Positions 36,301 to 44,778 of a stretch of 57,580 bases of DNA are shown here, piece by piece; positions within the stretch are counted from its first letter, which is position 1; each line of letters opens with the position of its first letter. Both the position numbers and the translations under genes were made by a program. The notes beneath the pieces were generated by a model. That model had not been told where the DNA came from. It worked only from the letters and a program-made list of their open reading frames with translations, and searched no databases. The stretch covers positions 1-57,580 of the forward strand of contig JBDRNO010000306.1 of assembly GCA_043811005.1 (NCBI GenBank). The letters are read 5' to 3'. This DNA comes from JBDRNO01 sp043811005 (GTDB taxonomy: Bacteria > Bacteroidota > Bacteroidia > NORP154).

Positions 36301-39300
36301 ATTGTTACTGTGGCAGACACAACTTCTCCGGTGGCTGTTTGTCAGGATATAACCGTATATCTTGACGCTGCCGGAAATGCCTCTATCACCGCAGTGGATG
36401 TTGACGGAGGCAGCAACGATGCATGTGGAATTGACAGTTTATATATTGATATTATGAACTTTACATGTGTAAATACCGGTAATAATATAGTTACACTGAC
36501 CGTAACAGATAATAATGGTAATACTGCCAATTATGCAGCTACTGTGACCATTCAGGATACAATGGCCCCGGTAGTAACTTGTCCCGGAAATATTGTTGTT
36601 TGTGAAGATTCGTCAACTGTTAACTATACCTATCCGACTGCAACTGATATTTGTGGTGTAGATACTATAACCCAAATTACCGGACTGACAAGCGGCTCTG
36701 TATTTCCGGTCGGTATTACCACAAATATATTTGTTGCAGAAGACCTTTCAGGTAATACTGATACTTGTAGCTTTACCGTTACCGTTAATCCGGTTTACAG
36801 TATTATTGATGCTCCGGTGTCCATCTGCGATGGCTCAAGCATAATGATCTACGGAATATCCAGAAGTGTTGCCGGAACGTATTATGATAGCCTTCTTACT
36901 ACAGGTCTCAATTGTGACAGTGTTCACTCTACAGTTCTGACAATCGATCCTACTTATGACATTGTTGATGCTCCTTTATCAATCTGCGATGGATCAAGCA
37001 CAATGATATATGGAATATCGAGAAGTACGGCTGGAACTTATTATGATAGTCTTCTTACTACAGGTACCGGTTGTGACAGTGTTCATTCTACAGTTCTGAC
37101 ACTCGATCCGGCTTATGACATTGTTGATGCCCCTGAATCTGTCTGCGATGGGGATAGTACTTCGATCTATGGAACCTGGAGAAAAACAGCAGGAACTTAT
37201 TATGATAATTATACTACAGCAGGCCCAGGTTGTGACAGTATTTATTCAACAGTTCTGACAATCAATCCTACTTATGACATTGTTGAAGCGCCAATTTCAA
37301 TTTGTGATGGTGATAGCTCGCTGATCTATGGCACTTATTATAATGTGCCAGGGACTTATTACGATAGTCTAACCTCAGTGGATGGTTGCGATAGTGTACG
37401 ATCAACAGTTTTAATTGTAAATCCATTACCGGTAGTTGATTTAGGTGCAGATACTACTATTTGCAATGGTTGTTCGCTAACGCTTGATGCCGGCTCCGGT
37501 TTTACCTCTTACTCATGGTCAACCGGGGATACTACTCAAACCATCACTGTTAATACTACTGATACTTATTCTGTAACAGTAATTGATAACAATGGTTGTT
37601 CAGCTAATGATATGGTTATGGTAACTGTATCTGCTGCAGGGCCGTTAGCCAATGTTTCAGGAATAGATGTAAACTGTAATGGTATATGCGATGGAGAAGC
37701 TATTGTAACTGTTACTGGAGGCACAGTGCCTTATACCTATTTGTGGGATGACCCCGCATCTCAGACCACTGCCACTGCCGGCAATCTTTGTGCAGGTAAT
37801 TATTCGGTTATTGTTACCGATTTGGCAAGTTTAACAGATACGGCATATATTACGATCAATGAACCGGTTGCCCTGGCCACCGTCATTGCAGGAACGGATA
37901 TTAGTACATGCGGGGCAGATGATGGTTCCGCTACGCTCACCCCAAGCGGTGGAACGCTCCCATTTACTTATATTTGGTCCAATGGCTACACAACCCAAAA
38001 TCTATCAGGATTGCCGGGAGGCACATACTCGGTGACCGTAACTGATGCTAACGGATGTAATGCCTACAATAATATTTATATTATTGACCCTCCGGCTATT
38101 ACCACCGGTATCACAGGTACAGATGTCAGCAGTTGCGGAGCCGGTGACGGAGCAATTGATCTAACTGTTACAGGAGGTGTATCACCTTATGCATTTATTT
38201 GGTCAAATGGTGATACCACAGAGGATCTCTCAAACCTTACCAAAGGTACATATTCAGTCACAATAATAGATGTCAACGGGTGTACAACAAATGAAACCTG
38301 GACTATCAATGAACCACCTGTTTTTTCTACCACTATTACAGGGACAGATGTCACTTGCAGCGGTGGAGATGATGCCTCTGCAGATCTGACAATATCAGGG
38401 GGTGTTGCTCCATTTACATTTAGCTGGTCTAATGGCGCTGCAACAGAAGATGTTTCAGGCCTTTCTGCCGGAACATACACAGTAACTGTTACAGACGCAA
38501 ATGGTTGCTCCTCTGCCGGTACAATTACCATATATGAACTGCCGCCTTTAACGGCTACGACTTTTGCCCTGAATGTTTCAACATGCGGGGGTTCAGATGC
38601 TACAGCCACAGCAACCGTAAGTGGAGGAACAGCTCCTTATGAATATGTTTGGTCTAATGGCGACACCTTAAGTACTGCTTCCGCATTACCATCGGGCATC
38701 CACTATGTAACAGTAACGGATGCCAATGGCTGCATAGCTTATGGTACTGTTACCGTTAACGAATCAGGCGGACCTGTTATCACCGGAAGCTCTATTGTTA
38801 ATGTTACCTGCAGTGGTTATGCAAACGGCTCTATAGATATTGGCGTTTCAGGTGGCACTTTGCCTTATTCTTATTTATGGTCAAACGGAAGCGCTACTGA
38901 GGATATCAGTAATCTTACCGGTGGAACTTACGAAGTAGTTATTACAGATTTCTCTGGTTGCATTGCTTCAGCAAGCTTTACTGTCACTAAACCTGATCCG
39001 TTAAGCGCATCTTTATCAATAGTGAATGCCAGTTGTAACGGAGCAGATGGAAGCGCAGTGATAAATGTAAGCGGTGGAACAACCCCTTACACCTATATGT
39101 GGTCTACCTTTGGCACTAATTCATCACAGATGGGGTTGTCAGCAGGGGTTTATTCAGTTACGGTGATAGATGCAAACGTATGTGTTTCTGTAACACCGGT
39201 TGTGATCAACAGTCTTGGAGGGCCATCCATAACAGTGAATTCAGTTACCAATGTAAACTGTGATTATCCCGATAATGGCTCTATTGATATAAGTGTTAAC

Positions 39301-40527
39301 GGTGGAAGCATGCCATATACTTATCAATGGTCAAATTCGGATACAACGGAGGATTTGAGTGATCTGACTGACGCAACATACAATGTTACGGTGACAGGTG
39401 CTAACGGGTGCGTAGCAGCAGCAAGCATTGACATATTATACATGCCACCGCTTGATGTGAAGATCTGTATTATCACCGTTGATAGCGCTACCGGCAAAAA
39501 TCTCATAGTTTGGGAAAAAGAACCGGGATTAAGCATTGATTCTTACAATATTTATAAAGAAGGCACACAGGCAAATGTATATTTCCGGATAGGTACCGTG
39601 CCTTATGACAGCTTGAGCATTTTCGTTGACCTCCAGGCAAATCCGGCTCAACGGTCCTGGAGATATAAGCTCACTGCCGGTGATACATGTATAAGTGAGA
39701 GTGAATCAGAGATGAGCCCATTGCATAAGAGTATTCACCTGACCGTTAATCTCGGTTTAAACGGTGAGATCAATCTTATATGGGATCATTATGTAGGATT
39801 TCCCTTCGGCACTTACTATATTTACCGGGGGTCATCACCCAATGATATGGATTCTCTTGATGCCTTACCGAGTAACCTGAATTCATACACTGATTTTTCC
39901 CCACCATCAGGTCAGCTATATTACCAGGTTGCAGCCGTACATCCAACCGGTTGTACTGCCACTCTAAAGACAAAAGATTATAATTCATCCAAGTCCAATA
40001 CTTCTTCAATTGCATCAGCCGGCACTCTGACAGCCACCGCCATTGCCACTGATGCCACCTATGGCAATTGTGACGGTTCAGCTACGGTCACCGCAAGCGG
40101 TGGAACTACTCCCTATACTTATCTGTGGGATGATCCTGCAAACCAGGTAACCTCAACCGCTACGGGTTTGTGTGGAAATACAACATATACTGCGCTGGTA
40201 ACTGATGCTTATGATGATACTTTTTCTTCCAATGTGTTTGTGGGTGAAGCATCCGGCATTAATCAGCAATCAGCAATCAGCAATCAGCAATTAATAGTAT
40301 ATCCGAATCCAGGCAGTGGGGTGTTTACATTAAAAATTATTGATTCACATCCGCCAGCTGGCGGATACGATTGTATTATCTATGATGTTTTGGGACAGGA
40401 AATCTATAGATCCGAAATCACAAATACGCAATCTGAAATAGACATGTCCGCTTATCCCACAGGTATTTATAACTTGCTCATAACAACGGAAGAAAGTGTA
40501 GGGAACATAAGGGTAATCATAGAGTAA
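33316..40527 (+). CDS. giant T9SS-secreted FG-GAP/SprB-repeat surface protein 2
   Basis: 2403 aa, paralogue of the gene at 17883. The 66-residue N-terminal extension is nearly the same (FVKGACQWNKLVHKFLNLRK), followed by the signal LAAGALLFTLSTGTAAAQT, FG-GAP repeats (about 95-690), two HYR-like domains (one more than gene 1), four consecutive ICDG...YYDSL...CDS modules (gene 1 has one), about eight SprB repeats, the same fibronectin-like segment and a type A sorting domain (VYPNPGSGVFTLKI ... GIYNLLITTEES). The segment encoded at 38.8-40.0 kb is almost identical to 22.6-23.8 kb, but the two sorting domains are clearly different. A palindrome (40350) is inserted in the sorting domain as PPAGG. 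Confidence 0.92.
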   Translation: MKKKYLFVKGACQWNKLVHKFLNLRKRIAGQMKNGEFQILSCDEQNRLHEKLRKLLIRLENLQHKVGVNLAAGALLFTLSTGTAAAQTFVPDSVLQTTAISQDQIKGLTFADIDNDGDLDLFIGQYNGYGEGGNNTILYYKNNGTSSVSDFALQGNLQDSSYTDIQVGKLPTPTFADIDGDGDLDLLIGQNQNYYPYYGNTIKYYRNNGTASVMDFADQGNLQDSSGSDIICGYSESKLDPVLADLDQDGDLDLFIGNYYGGGRIKYYENIGDSLSFDFVDQNNLQDSTYADISSGYLAPISSFVDIDNDGDLDLLVREGPYGEGGGGNISYYKNYPGVNPFNLVLADTLQYDNQGTPEDINESENSIPAFVDIDNDGDFDLLIKPDFQPHIRYYENTGTSSAHNFIRGQFLDGGLHTINLDNATPPSLFDIDSDGDLDLFYATYQNIFYYKNTGTELSAVFEPQNFLKDSTGQIISQYSLNPTFADIDGDNDLDLFIGTPGGKVQYYKNTGDSSGFESVSQGFLQDTSGVDIVLQGYSPTIPAFTDIDNDGDLDLFIGEYDGTIRYYQNIGDANSYGFAFQGNLQDNSPADISTGSFSYAAPAFADADHDGDQDLFLGNNMGAVFYCQNTGNASAFSFTPLDSLKDNTGTPINAGNISKPGLGDLDHDGDYDLFIGNNSGSINHYINETPGVWKGAADTDWSNPVNWQDNILPVSTVNVFIPDEAINICNIGSNTVNAQNVLIESSAELASGSGTLTISNNLINYGTFSAGTGIVIFDSVSTVTGTVAFNNVEVNWDVDFGTSSTVNGILTLTPAGIITTNAPLVISRTDQPIYCSGGGAAVISSQVTGGGVGGYQWLESSDSGATFDSLFNAGIYSNVDSSYLNISDVSALNAYQYKCIIWSEITFETFPATIYTVDSIPPVAIAQDISVFLDGTGNASIVGADVDNGSTDNCSIANLAVVPDPYPFTCSDIGPNIVTLVVTDNTSNTDTVTAIVTVADTTSPVAVCQDITVYLDAAGNASITAVDVDGGSNDACGIDSLYIDIMNFTCVNTGNNIVTLTVTDNNGNTANYAATVTIQDTMAPVVTCPGNIVVCEDSSTVNYTYPTATDICGVDTITQITGLTSGSVFPVGITTNIFVAEDLSGNTDTCSFTVTVNPVYSIIDAPVSICDGSSIMIYGISRSVAGTYYDSLLTTGLNCDSVHSTVLTIDPTYDIVDAPLSICDGSSTMIYGISRSTAGTYYDSLLTTGTGCDSVHSTVLTLDPAYDIVDAPESVCDGDSTSIYGTWRKTAGTYYDNYTTAGPGCDSIYSTVLTINPTYDIVEAPISICDGDSSLIYGTYYNVPGTYYDSLTSVDGCDSVRSTVLIVNPLPVVDLGADTTICNGCSLTLDAGSGFTSYSWSTGDTTQTITVNTTDTYSVTVIDNNGCSANDMVMVTVSAAGPLANVSGIDVNCNGICDGEAIVTVTGGTVPYTYLWDDPASQTTATAGNLCAGNYSVIVTDLASLTDTAYITINEPVALATVIAGTDISTCGADDGSATLTPSGGTLPFTYIWSNGYTTQNLSGLPGGTYSVTVTDANGCNAYNNIYIIDPPAITTGITGTDVSSCGAGDGAIDLTVTGGVSPYAFIWSNGDTTEDLSNLTKGTYSVTIIDVNGCTTNETWTINEPPVFSTTITGTDVTCSGGDDASADLTISGGVAPFTFSWSNGAATEDVSGLSAGTYTVTVTDANGCSSAGTITIYELPPLTATTFALNVSTCGGSDATATATVSGGTAPYEYVWSNGDTLSTASALPSGIHYVTVTDANGCIAYGTVTVNESGGPVITGSSIVNVTCSGYANGSIDIGVSGGTLPYSYLWSNGSATEDISNLTGGTYEVVITDFSGCIASASFTVTKPDPLSASLSIVNASCNGADGSAVINVSGGTTPYTYMWSTFGTNSSQMGLSAGVYSVTVIDANVCVSVTPVVINSLGGPSITVNSVTNVNCDYPDNGSIDISVNGGSMPYTYQWSNSDTTEDLSDLTDATYNVTVTGANGCVAAASIDILYMPPLDVKICIITVDSATGKNLIVWEKEPGLSIDSYNIYKEGTQANVYFRIGTVPYDSLSIFVDLQANPAQRSWRYKLTAGDTCISESESEMSPLHKSIHLTVNLGLNGEINLIWDHYVGFPFGTYYIYRGSSPNDMDSLDALPSNLNSYTDFSPPSGQLYYQVAAVHPTGCTATLKTKDYNSSKSNTSSIASAGTLTATAIATDATYGNCDGSATVTASGGTTPYTYLWDDPANQVTSTATGLCGNTTYTALVTDAYDDTFSSNVFVGEASGINQQSAISNQQLIVYPNPGSGVFTLKIIDSHPPAGGYDCIIYDVLGQEIYRSEITNTQSEIDMSAYPTGIYNLLITTEESVGNIRVIIE
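40261..40288. repeat. heptamer repeat (AATCAGC)x4 at sorting-domain boundary
   Basis: Four perfect tandem copies of AATCAGC encode NQQSAISNQQ just before the C-terminal sorting domain. The position matches 24042-24069 in the sister gene, where the units have drifted. Confidence 0.85.
40350..40365. repeat. dispersed palindrome inside giant protein gene 2
   Basis: TCCGCCAGCTGGCGGA adds PPAGG within the T9SS sorting domain (IIDSHPPAGGYDCIIYDV), between strands of the usual fold. The frame is intact. Confidence 0.9.
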
Positions 40528-40550
40528 CAGCAAATAGAGAGATTCATTCC

Positions 40551-41243
40551 TCATTCGATCTTATCATGATCTGCCTGGAAAGTGTATCCCATGCGCTTGC
40601 CGGTGCTTGTTACCATATATTTTGTGGCTTCCAGAATTTCATTGACAGTTACTTCTTTTACATCATTATAAGGAGGGGTCAAAAGGTCAAAATCCAATGT
40701 ATATAAAATGGCTGATTCGATAATTGATAAAATGGCTTTGGTATCAACAACCGCATCTGAAAAATTATTGTATAAAAAGCCCAGTTGCCTTTTACCTTCA
40801 ATAAAATAATGTTTTTCCTTATTTATAAAGATCCTCGCGATCATGTAACCAATATCATTTACCCTGTCGTATTTGAATGAATCTGCAAGGAAGTTATAGA
40901 TTGTGATCATTCCACAATAAGAACGAAAATTATCCTGCTGCACATAAGATGAATTATAAATGCCATGGCTGAGATCAAAGTTAAATATGTTTGTATGTAA
41001 ATAAAATATCAATATATCCCCTGCAAATTTTAATTCTGCCTCAAATTCACCTTTTTCTTTGTATTCAATAACTATCCTTTTATCTAAGGTTTCTGCCTCT
41101 TTTTTCAGGTCATCTGCAATTTTTCTCAGGGTTGATTTAAATTCTTTGAAAACATCATCAGTAGTTTGGAAAACATCCTGCTTCATTACGGATTTTTCCT
41201 TTAATGTTTTAATGATAAGCTTACGCGCAGATTCCTTATCCAT
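40551..41243 (-). CDS. conserved hypothetical protein downstream of proS
   Basis: 230 aa, soluble, no signal peptide and no family I can name with confidence. The N-terminal 60 residues are helical and charged (KEFKSTLRKIADDLKKEAET). The rest is mixed alpha/beta with aromatic-rich stretches (IFYLHTNIFNFDLSHGIYNS, YIDVNDIGYMIARIF-like) and ends in ATKYMVTSTGKRMGYTFQAD. It lies about 100 bp downstream of proS on the same strand and I recall similar proteins beside proS in other Bacteroidota. An octamer tandem repeat ends only a few bases before the ATG. It is convergent with giant gene 2. Confidence 0.65.
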   Translation of the reverse strand: MDKESARKLIIKTLKEKSVMKQDVFQTTDDVFKEFKSTLRKIADDLKKEAETLDKRIVIEYKEKGEFEAELKFAGDILIFYLHTNIFNFDLSHGIYNSSYVQQDNFRSYCGMITIYNFLADSFKYDRVNDIGYMIARIFINKEKHYFIEGKRQLGFLYNNFSDAVVDTKAILSIIESAILYTLDFDLLTPPYNDVKEVTVNEILEATKYMVTSTGKRMGYTFQADHDKIE

Positions 41244-41246
41244 TTT

Positions 41247-41286
41247 TTGATTGGTTGATTGGTTGATTGGTTGATTGGTTGATTGG
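41247..41286. repeat. octamer tandem repeat (TTGATTGG)x5
   Basis: Five perfect copies of TTGATTGG (CCAATCAA on the minus strand) end 3 bp before the start codon of the 230-aa gene. A 16-bp unit AATTCCCCAATTCACY repeated twice follows at 41308-41339. Repeat number could vary between cells and alter the translation start region. Confidence 0.9.
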
Positions 41287-41341
41287 ATAATTGGTAGATT
41301 AATACTTAATTCCCCAATTCACTAATTCCCCAATTCACCAA

Positions 41342-42817
41342 CTAATAGGCTTTTGCAAACAAAACCCTTTGTTCAGACGGTTTTCCGGTATATATACATT
41401 TTCCTTTTTCTTTCGTACGGGTAAATGGCAAACAACGAATGGTTGCTTTTGTCTCTTCCTTTATTTTCAGTTCCGTTTCGATGGTTCCGTCCCAATGTGC
41501 GAGTATAAAACCGCCTTTTTCTTCCAGCACCTGTTTAAATTCCTCATAAGTATCAACCTTATGAGTATTTTTTTCTCTGTTTAACGAAGCTTTTTGAAAA
41601 AGGTTATCCTGTATTTGTTTCAATAATTGCTGAATGTGTTTAACAACAACGCTTTGCTGGCATGTAAATTTTTCCAGTGTATCTCTCCTGGAAATTTCCA
41701 CGGTTTCGTTCTCCATATCCCTTGGCCCGATAGCAATTCTAACAGGGACTCCCTTGAACTCATATTCATTGAATTTCCAGCCGGGTTTGTGAGTATCCCT
41801 GTCATCGTACTTTACTGTTATTCCTTTCTTTTCAAGTGCTTTCCTGATGATATTTGCTGTCTTTGAGATTTGTGCCAACTGGTCGTTGTTTTTATATATA
41901 GGAATTATAACCACCTGGACGGGAGCTAATTTCGGAGGCAATACAAGCCCGTTATCATCAGAGTGAGCCATTATTAATGCACCCATCAAACGTGTGGAAA
42001 CACCCCAGGAAGTAGCCCATACAAAATCCAGTTTACCCTCTTTGTTTGTGAATTTAACATCAAATGCCTTAGCGAAATTTTGTCCTAAAAAGTGGGAGGT
42101 CCCTGCCTGTAGCGATTTGCCGTCCTGCATCAGCGCTTCAATACAATATGTTTCTTCAGCCCCGGCAAATTTTTCATTTTCATTTTTCAAACCCTTTATT
42201 ACAGGCAATGCCATCCATCTCTCGGCAAAATCAGCATATATATTTAGTATCAGTCCGGTCTCTGCAATCGCCTCTTCTTTTGTTTCATGAGCAGTATGCC
42301 CTTCCTGCCATAAGAACTCGGCAGTTCTTAAAAATAACCTTGTACGCATTTCCCACCGCATAACATTACACCATTGATTGATCAAAATGGGAAGGTCCCT
42401 GTATGATTGTATCCATCCTTTATAACTGTGCCAGATGATAGTTTCTGAAGTAGGACGAATGATCAGTTCTTCTTCAAGGCGGGCATCCTCATCAACAACG
42501 ATACCACTTCCATCTTCGGCATTCTTTAGCCGGTAATGGGTTACCACAGCACATTCCTTGGCAAAGCCGGCAACATGATCGGCTTCCTTGCTCAAAAAAG
42601 ATTTGGGAATGAGTAATGGAAAATATGCATTGGAGTGCCCAGTGTCTTTAAACATCTTATCCAGGGCTGCCTGCATCTTTTCCCAGATAGAATATCCATA
42701 GGGCTTAATTACCATACAGCCCCTCACTGCCGAATATTCTGCCAGGTCAGCTTTTATCACAATATCATTATACCATTGTGAAAAATCCTCTTGTCTTGAT
42801 GGAAAATCTTTAGCCAT
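41342..42817 (-). CDS. proS: prolyl-tRNA synthetase
   Basis: 491 aa, class II synthetase charging tRNA-Pro. It is the short, archaeal/eukaryote-like type without the inserted editing domain: DFSQWYNDIVIKADLAEYSA at the start, motif 2 in MRWEMRTRLFLRTAEFLWQE, TSWGVSTRLMGALIMAHSDD as motif 3, then an anticodon-binding domain (PVQVVIIPIY, about 305-400) and a zinc-type C-terminal region (IRCLPFTRTKEKGKCIYTGK). Its length is normal for this type. It is divergent from the YD-rich lipoprotein gene; the roughly 200-bp spacer must contain both promoters. Confidence 0.96.
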   Translation of the reverse strand: MAKDFPSRQEDFSQWYNDIVIKADLAEYSAVRGCMVIKPYGYSIWEKMQAALDKMFKDTGHSNAYFPLLIPKSFLSKEADHVAGFAKECAVVTHYRLKNAEDGSGIVVDEDARLEEELIIRPTSETIIWHSYKGWIQSYRDLPILINQWCNVMRWEMRTRLFLRTAEFLWQEGHTAHETKEEAIAETGLILNIYADFAERWMALPVIKGLKNENEKFAGAEETYCIEALMQDGKSLQAGTSHFLGQNFAKAFDVKFTNKEGKLDFVWATSWGVSTRLMGALIMAHSDDNGLVLPPKLAPVQVVIIPIYKNNDQLAQISKTANIIRKALEKKGITVKYDDRDTHKPGWKFNEYEFKGVPVRIAIGPRDMENETVEISRRDTLEKFTCQQSVVVKHIQQLLKQIQDNLFQKASLNREKNTHKVDTYEEFKQVLEEKGGFILAHWDGTIETELKIKEETKATIRCLPFTRTKEKGKCIYTGKPSEQRVLFAKAY

Positions 42818-43008
42818 ATTTAATTTTTTTTAACTAATTAGTATAATTAATTTTTGATTGTTTTTTATCCTTTTTTCAGACAATAACGTTGATTTTCGTA
42901 TTAAAAAAAATTTAAATCAAAAAAGTGGTACGGTATTTGTTAATGATTTAATCAAAGCCCAAAATTCAGATTTGGCAAAAATAGCAAATAAAATATCAAC
43001 AAAAATAT

Positions 43009-43015
43009 AAGGAGG
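43009..43015 (+). promoter_or_regulatory. strong Shine-Dalgarno site
   Basis: AAGGAGG lies 9 bases before the ATG at 43025. Shine-Dalgarno sites are largely missing from this window and are generally little used in Bacteroidota, so this near-perfect site stands out. Confidence 0.6.
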
Positions 43016-43024
43016 AACATAAAA

Positions 43025-44686
43025 ATGAAAACAACAGCTAAAAAGATAACTAAAGCAAGATCGGCAAGGACGGTAAAGCTTTTCACAGGACTTTTAGCAA
43101 TAAGCTCACTGTTTTTTGTTTCTTGCTCTTCATCTTATCAAACCAGATCATCTTATGATGACGATGTTTACTATTCCACTAAAGATGATATGATCTATTA
43201 CGAAGAAGATGAAACAGGAACTAATACCGAAGCCAGCCCTGATGATTATACAACTACTTATGATGATCAGGAAGACAATGGCTCTGTTCAACCCGATTAT
43301 TCTACTTCTGAAGAATATAAAGATGAAAATGGCAACACATACGTCACAAATAATTACTATTCAGATGACAATTACGATTACGACACTGATAATTATTATG
43401 ATTATGCATACGCTGCCAGGTTGAGAAGGTTTCACAACCCATATTCAGGATATGGTTATTACGACAGTTATTACACGAATTTATACTGGTATGATTATGA
43501 TCCTTTTCACTGGGGTGTCAGCATATATTTAGGATATAACTGGTGGCCGTTTTCATATTATTCTTGTTGGAATTATCCCTATTACTATGGATATTATGGG
43601 GGTTACCATAATAACTGGTATTCTCATCACTACGGTCATCACAACAATTATTGGGCTGGCTATAACCATGGATATTGGGATGGTTATTATGACGGGTATT
43701 ATGGTGGATACTATGGTGATAATTATAATTCATACTACTATAATAGTTATGATGCAAATAGTTATTACTACGGACCGAGGAATTCAACCAGTTCAAACGG
43801 GAAGAAGATGGAGACACAAACATTGGCGCAATTATACGAAGATGCAATGCAAATGGAAAAGACAGGCGCTTCAAAAACCGATATTAACAAAAATGTATCC
43901 AAGATACCTGTAGTAACTGATTCTAAGACAAATGTTCTTTCAGGAACAGGTTCAGTAAAAGAAGATGTCAGTCACACAAGTTCAAAATACATAACTGACA
44001 TCGATAAAACTACTCCTGTAAAAGCCGGGCAAGAAGCTCAAACCATACATGATAAAAATACAGTAAAAACGCAGGGAAATACAAATACTGTTAAATATGA
44101 TGATTCAAAAGTCAGACCGGATAATTATACTGATAAAACAGTGATCAAACCAGGGAATGTTGTTAATAAACCGGTAATAGAAAAGTCCAATGCTCCTGAT
44201 TACAGCAAACCAAGAGAGAATGCGAACACTAAATCTAATGGTGTTACTGATTACGACAAATATAAAGCGTATCAAAGACCACAAGAGACTAAGAGTGAAA
44301 ATAAGTCCAAAGCTAGTAGCCCATCTTACAATAATAATAGAGATAAAGCATCACAACCAAAACCGAATTCACAAACCAAAACCATATACAATAATTCCAA
44401 TACTTACAGTAAACCCAAATCAGACCAAAGGACAAGCACACCTAAGTCATATAGCACACCTAATTCTAACAAGCCCAAATCAAGTTCTTATAACAATTAC
44501 AGTAAACCGAATAGTAATTCAAATACCAAGTCTAATTATAGTAATAGCAGCAGTTCTGGTTCCAGGCAAAATTCAGGTGTCAGCAGATCAACAAGTTCAG
44601 GTTCCAGCAGGCCCTCAAGTTCTGGTTCCAGCAGGTCACCAAGCTCATCAGGTCAGAGGAGTAGCACATCAAAATCGAGGAGATAA
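43025..44686 (+). CDS. Tyr/Asp-rich low-complexity lipoprotein
   Basis: 553 aa. A signal with lipobox (SSLFFVSC, Cys about 34) leads to an acidic stretch (YYEEDETGTN), a region about residues 110-260 of Tyr/Gly/His/Asn-rich repeats (YWDGYYDGYYGGYYGD), a short helical part (TLAQLYEDAMQMEKTGASKT) and a C-terminal third of Ser/Lys/Asn/Pro (SRSTSSGSSRPSSSGSSRSP). Such composition suggests a disordered or aggregating surface or periplasmic protein; no enzymatic domain is visible. The gene lies between proS and a FadL-type porin, on the porin's strand. Function unknown. Confidence 0.8.
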   Translation: MKTTAKKITKARSARTVKLFTGLLAISSLFFVSCSSSYQTRSSYDDDVYYSTKDDMIYYEEDETGTNTEASPDDYTTTYDDQEDNGSVQPDYSTSEEYKDENGNTYVTNNYYSDDNYDYDTDNYYDYAYAARLRRFHNPYSGYGYYDSYYTNLYWYDYDPFHWGVSIYLGYNWWPFSYYSCWNYPYYYGYYGGYHNNWYSHHYGHHNNYWAGYNHGYWDGYYDGYYGGYYGDNYNSYYYNSYDANSYYYGPRNSTSSNGKKMETQTLAQLYEDAMQMEKTGASKTDINKNVSKIPVVTDSKTNVLSGTGSVKEDVSHTSSKYITDIDKTTPVKAGQEAQTIHDKNTVKTQGNTNTVKYDDSKVRPDNYTDKTVIKPGNVVNKPVIEKSNAPDYSKPRENANTKSNGVTDYDKYKAYQRPQETKSENKSKASSPSYNNNRDKASQPKPNSQTKTIYNNSNTYSKPKSDQRTSTPKSYSTPNSNKPKSSSYNNYSKPNSNSNTKSNYSNSSSSGSRQNSGVSRSTSSGSSRPSSSGSSRSPSSSGQRSSTSKSRR

Positions 44687-44778
44687 CACTAAACATAGTT
44701 TAATATATGTTAACAAATGAAACTAATGAAGATGGTCTTGAAAGAATACAATAAATATTATAATTCCTATATAGTAAC

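Noticed and set aside
41247..41286. CRISPR array
   Set aside because: The units are 8 bp with no spacers and there are no cas genes; it is a simple tandem repeat.
43518..43874. 118-aa His/Asn-rich minus-strand frame
   Set aside because: It is the antisense reading of the Tyr/Gly-rich lipoprotein region and arises from base composition.
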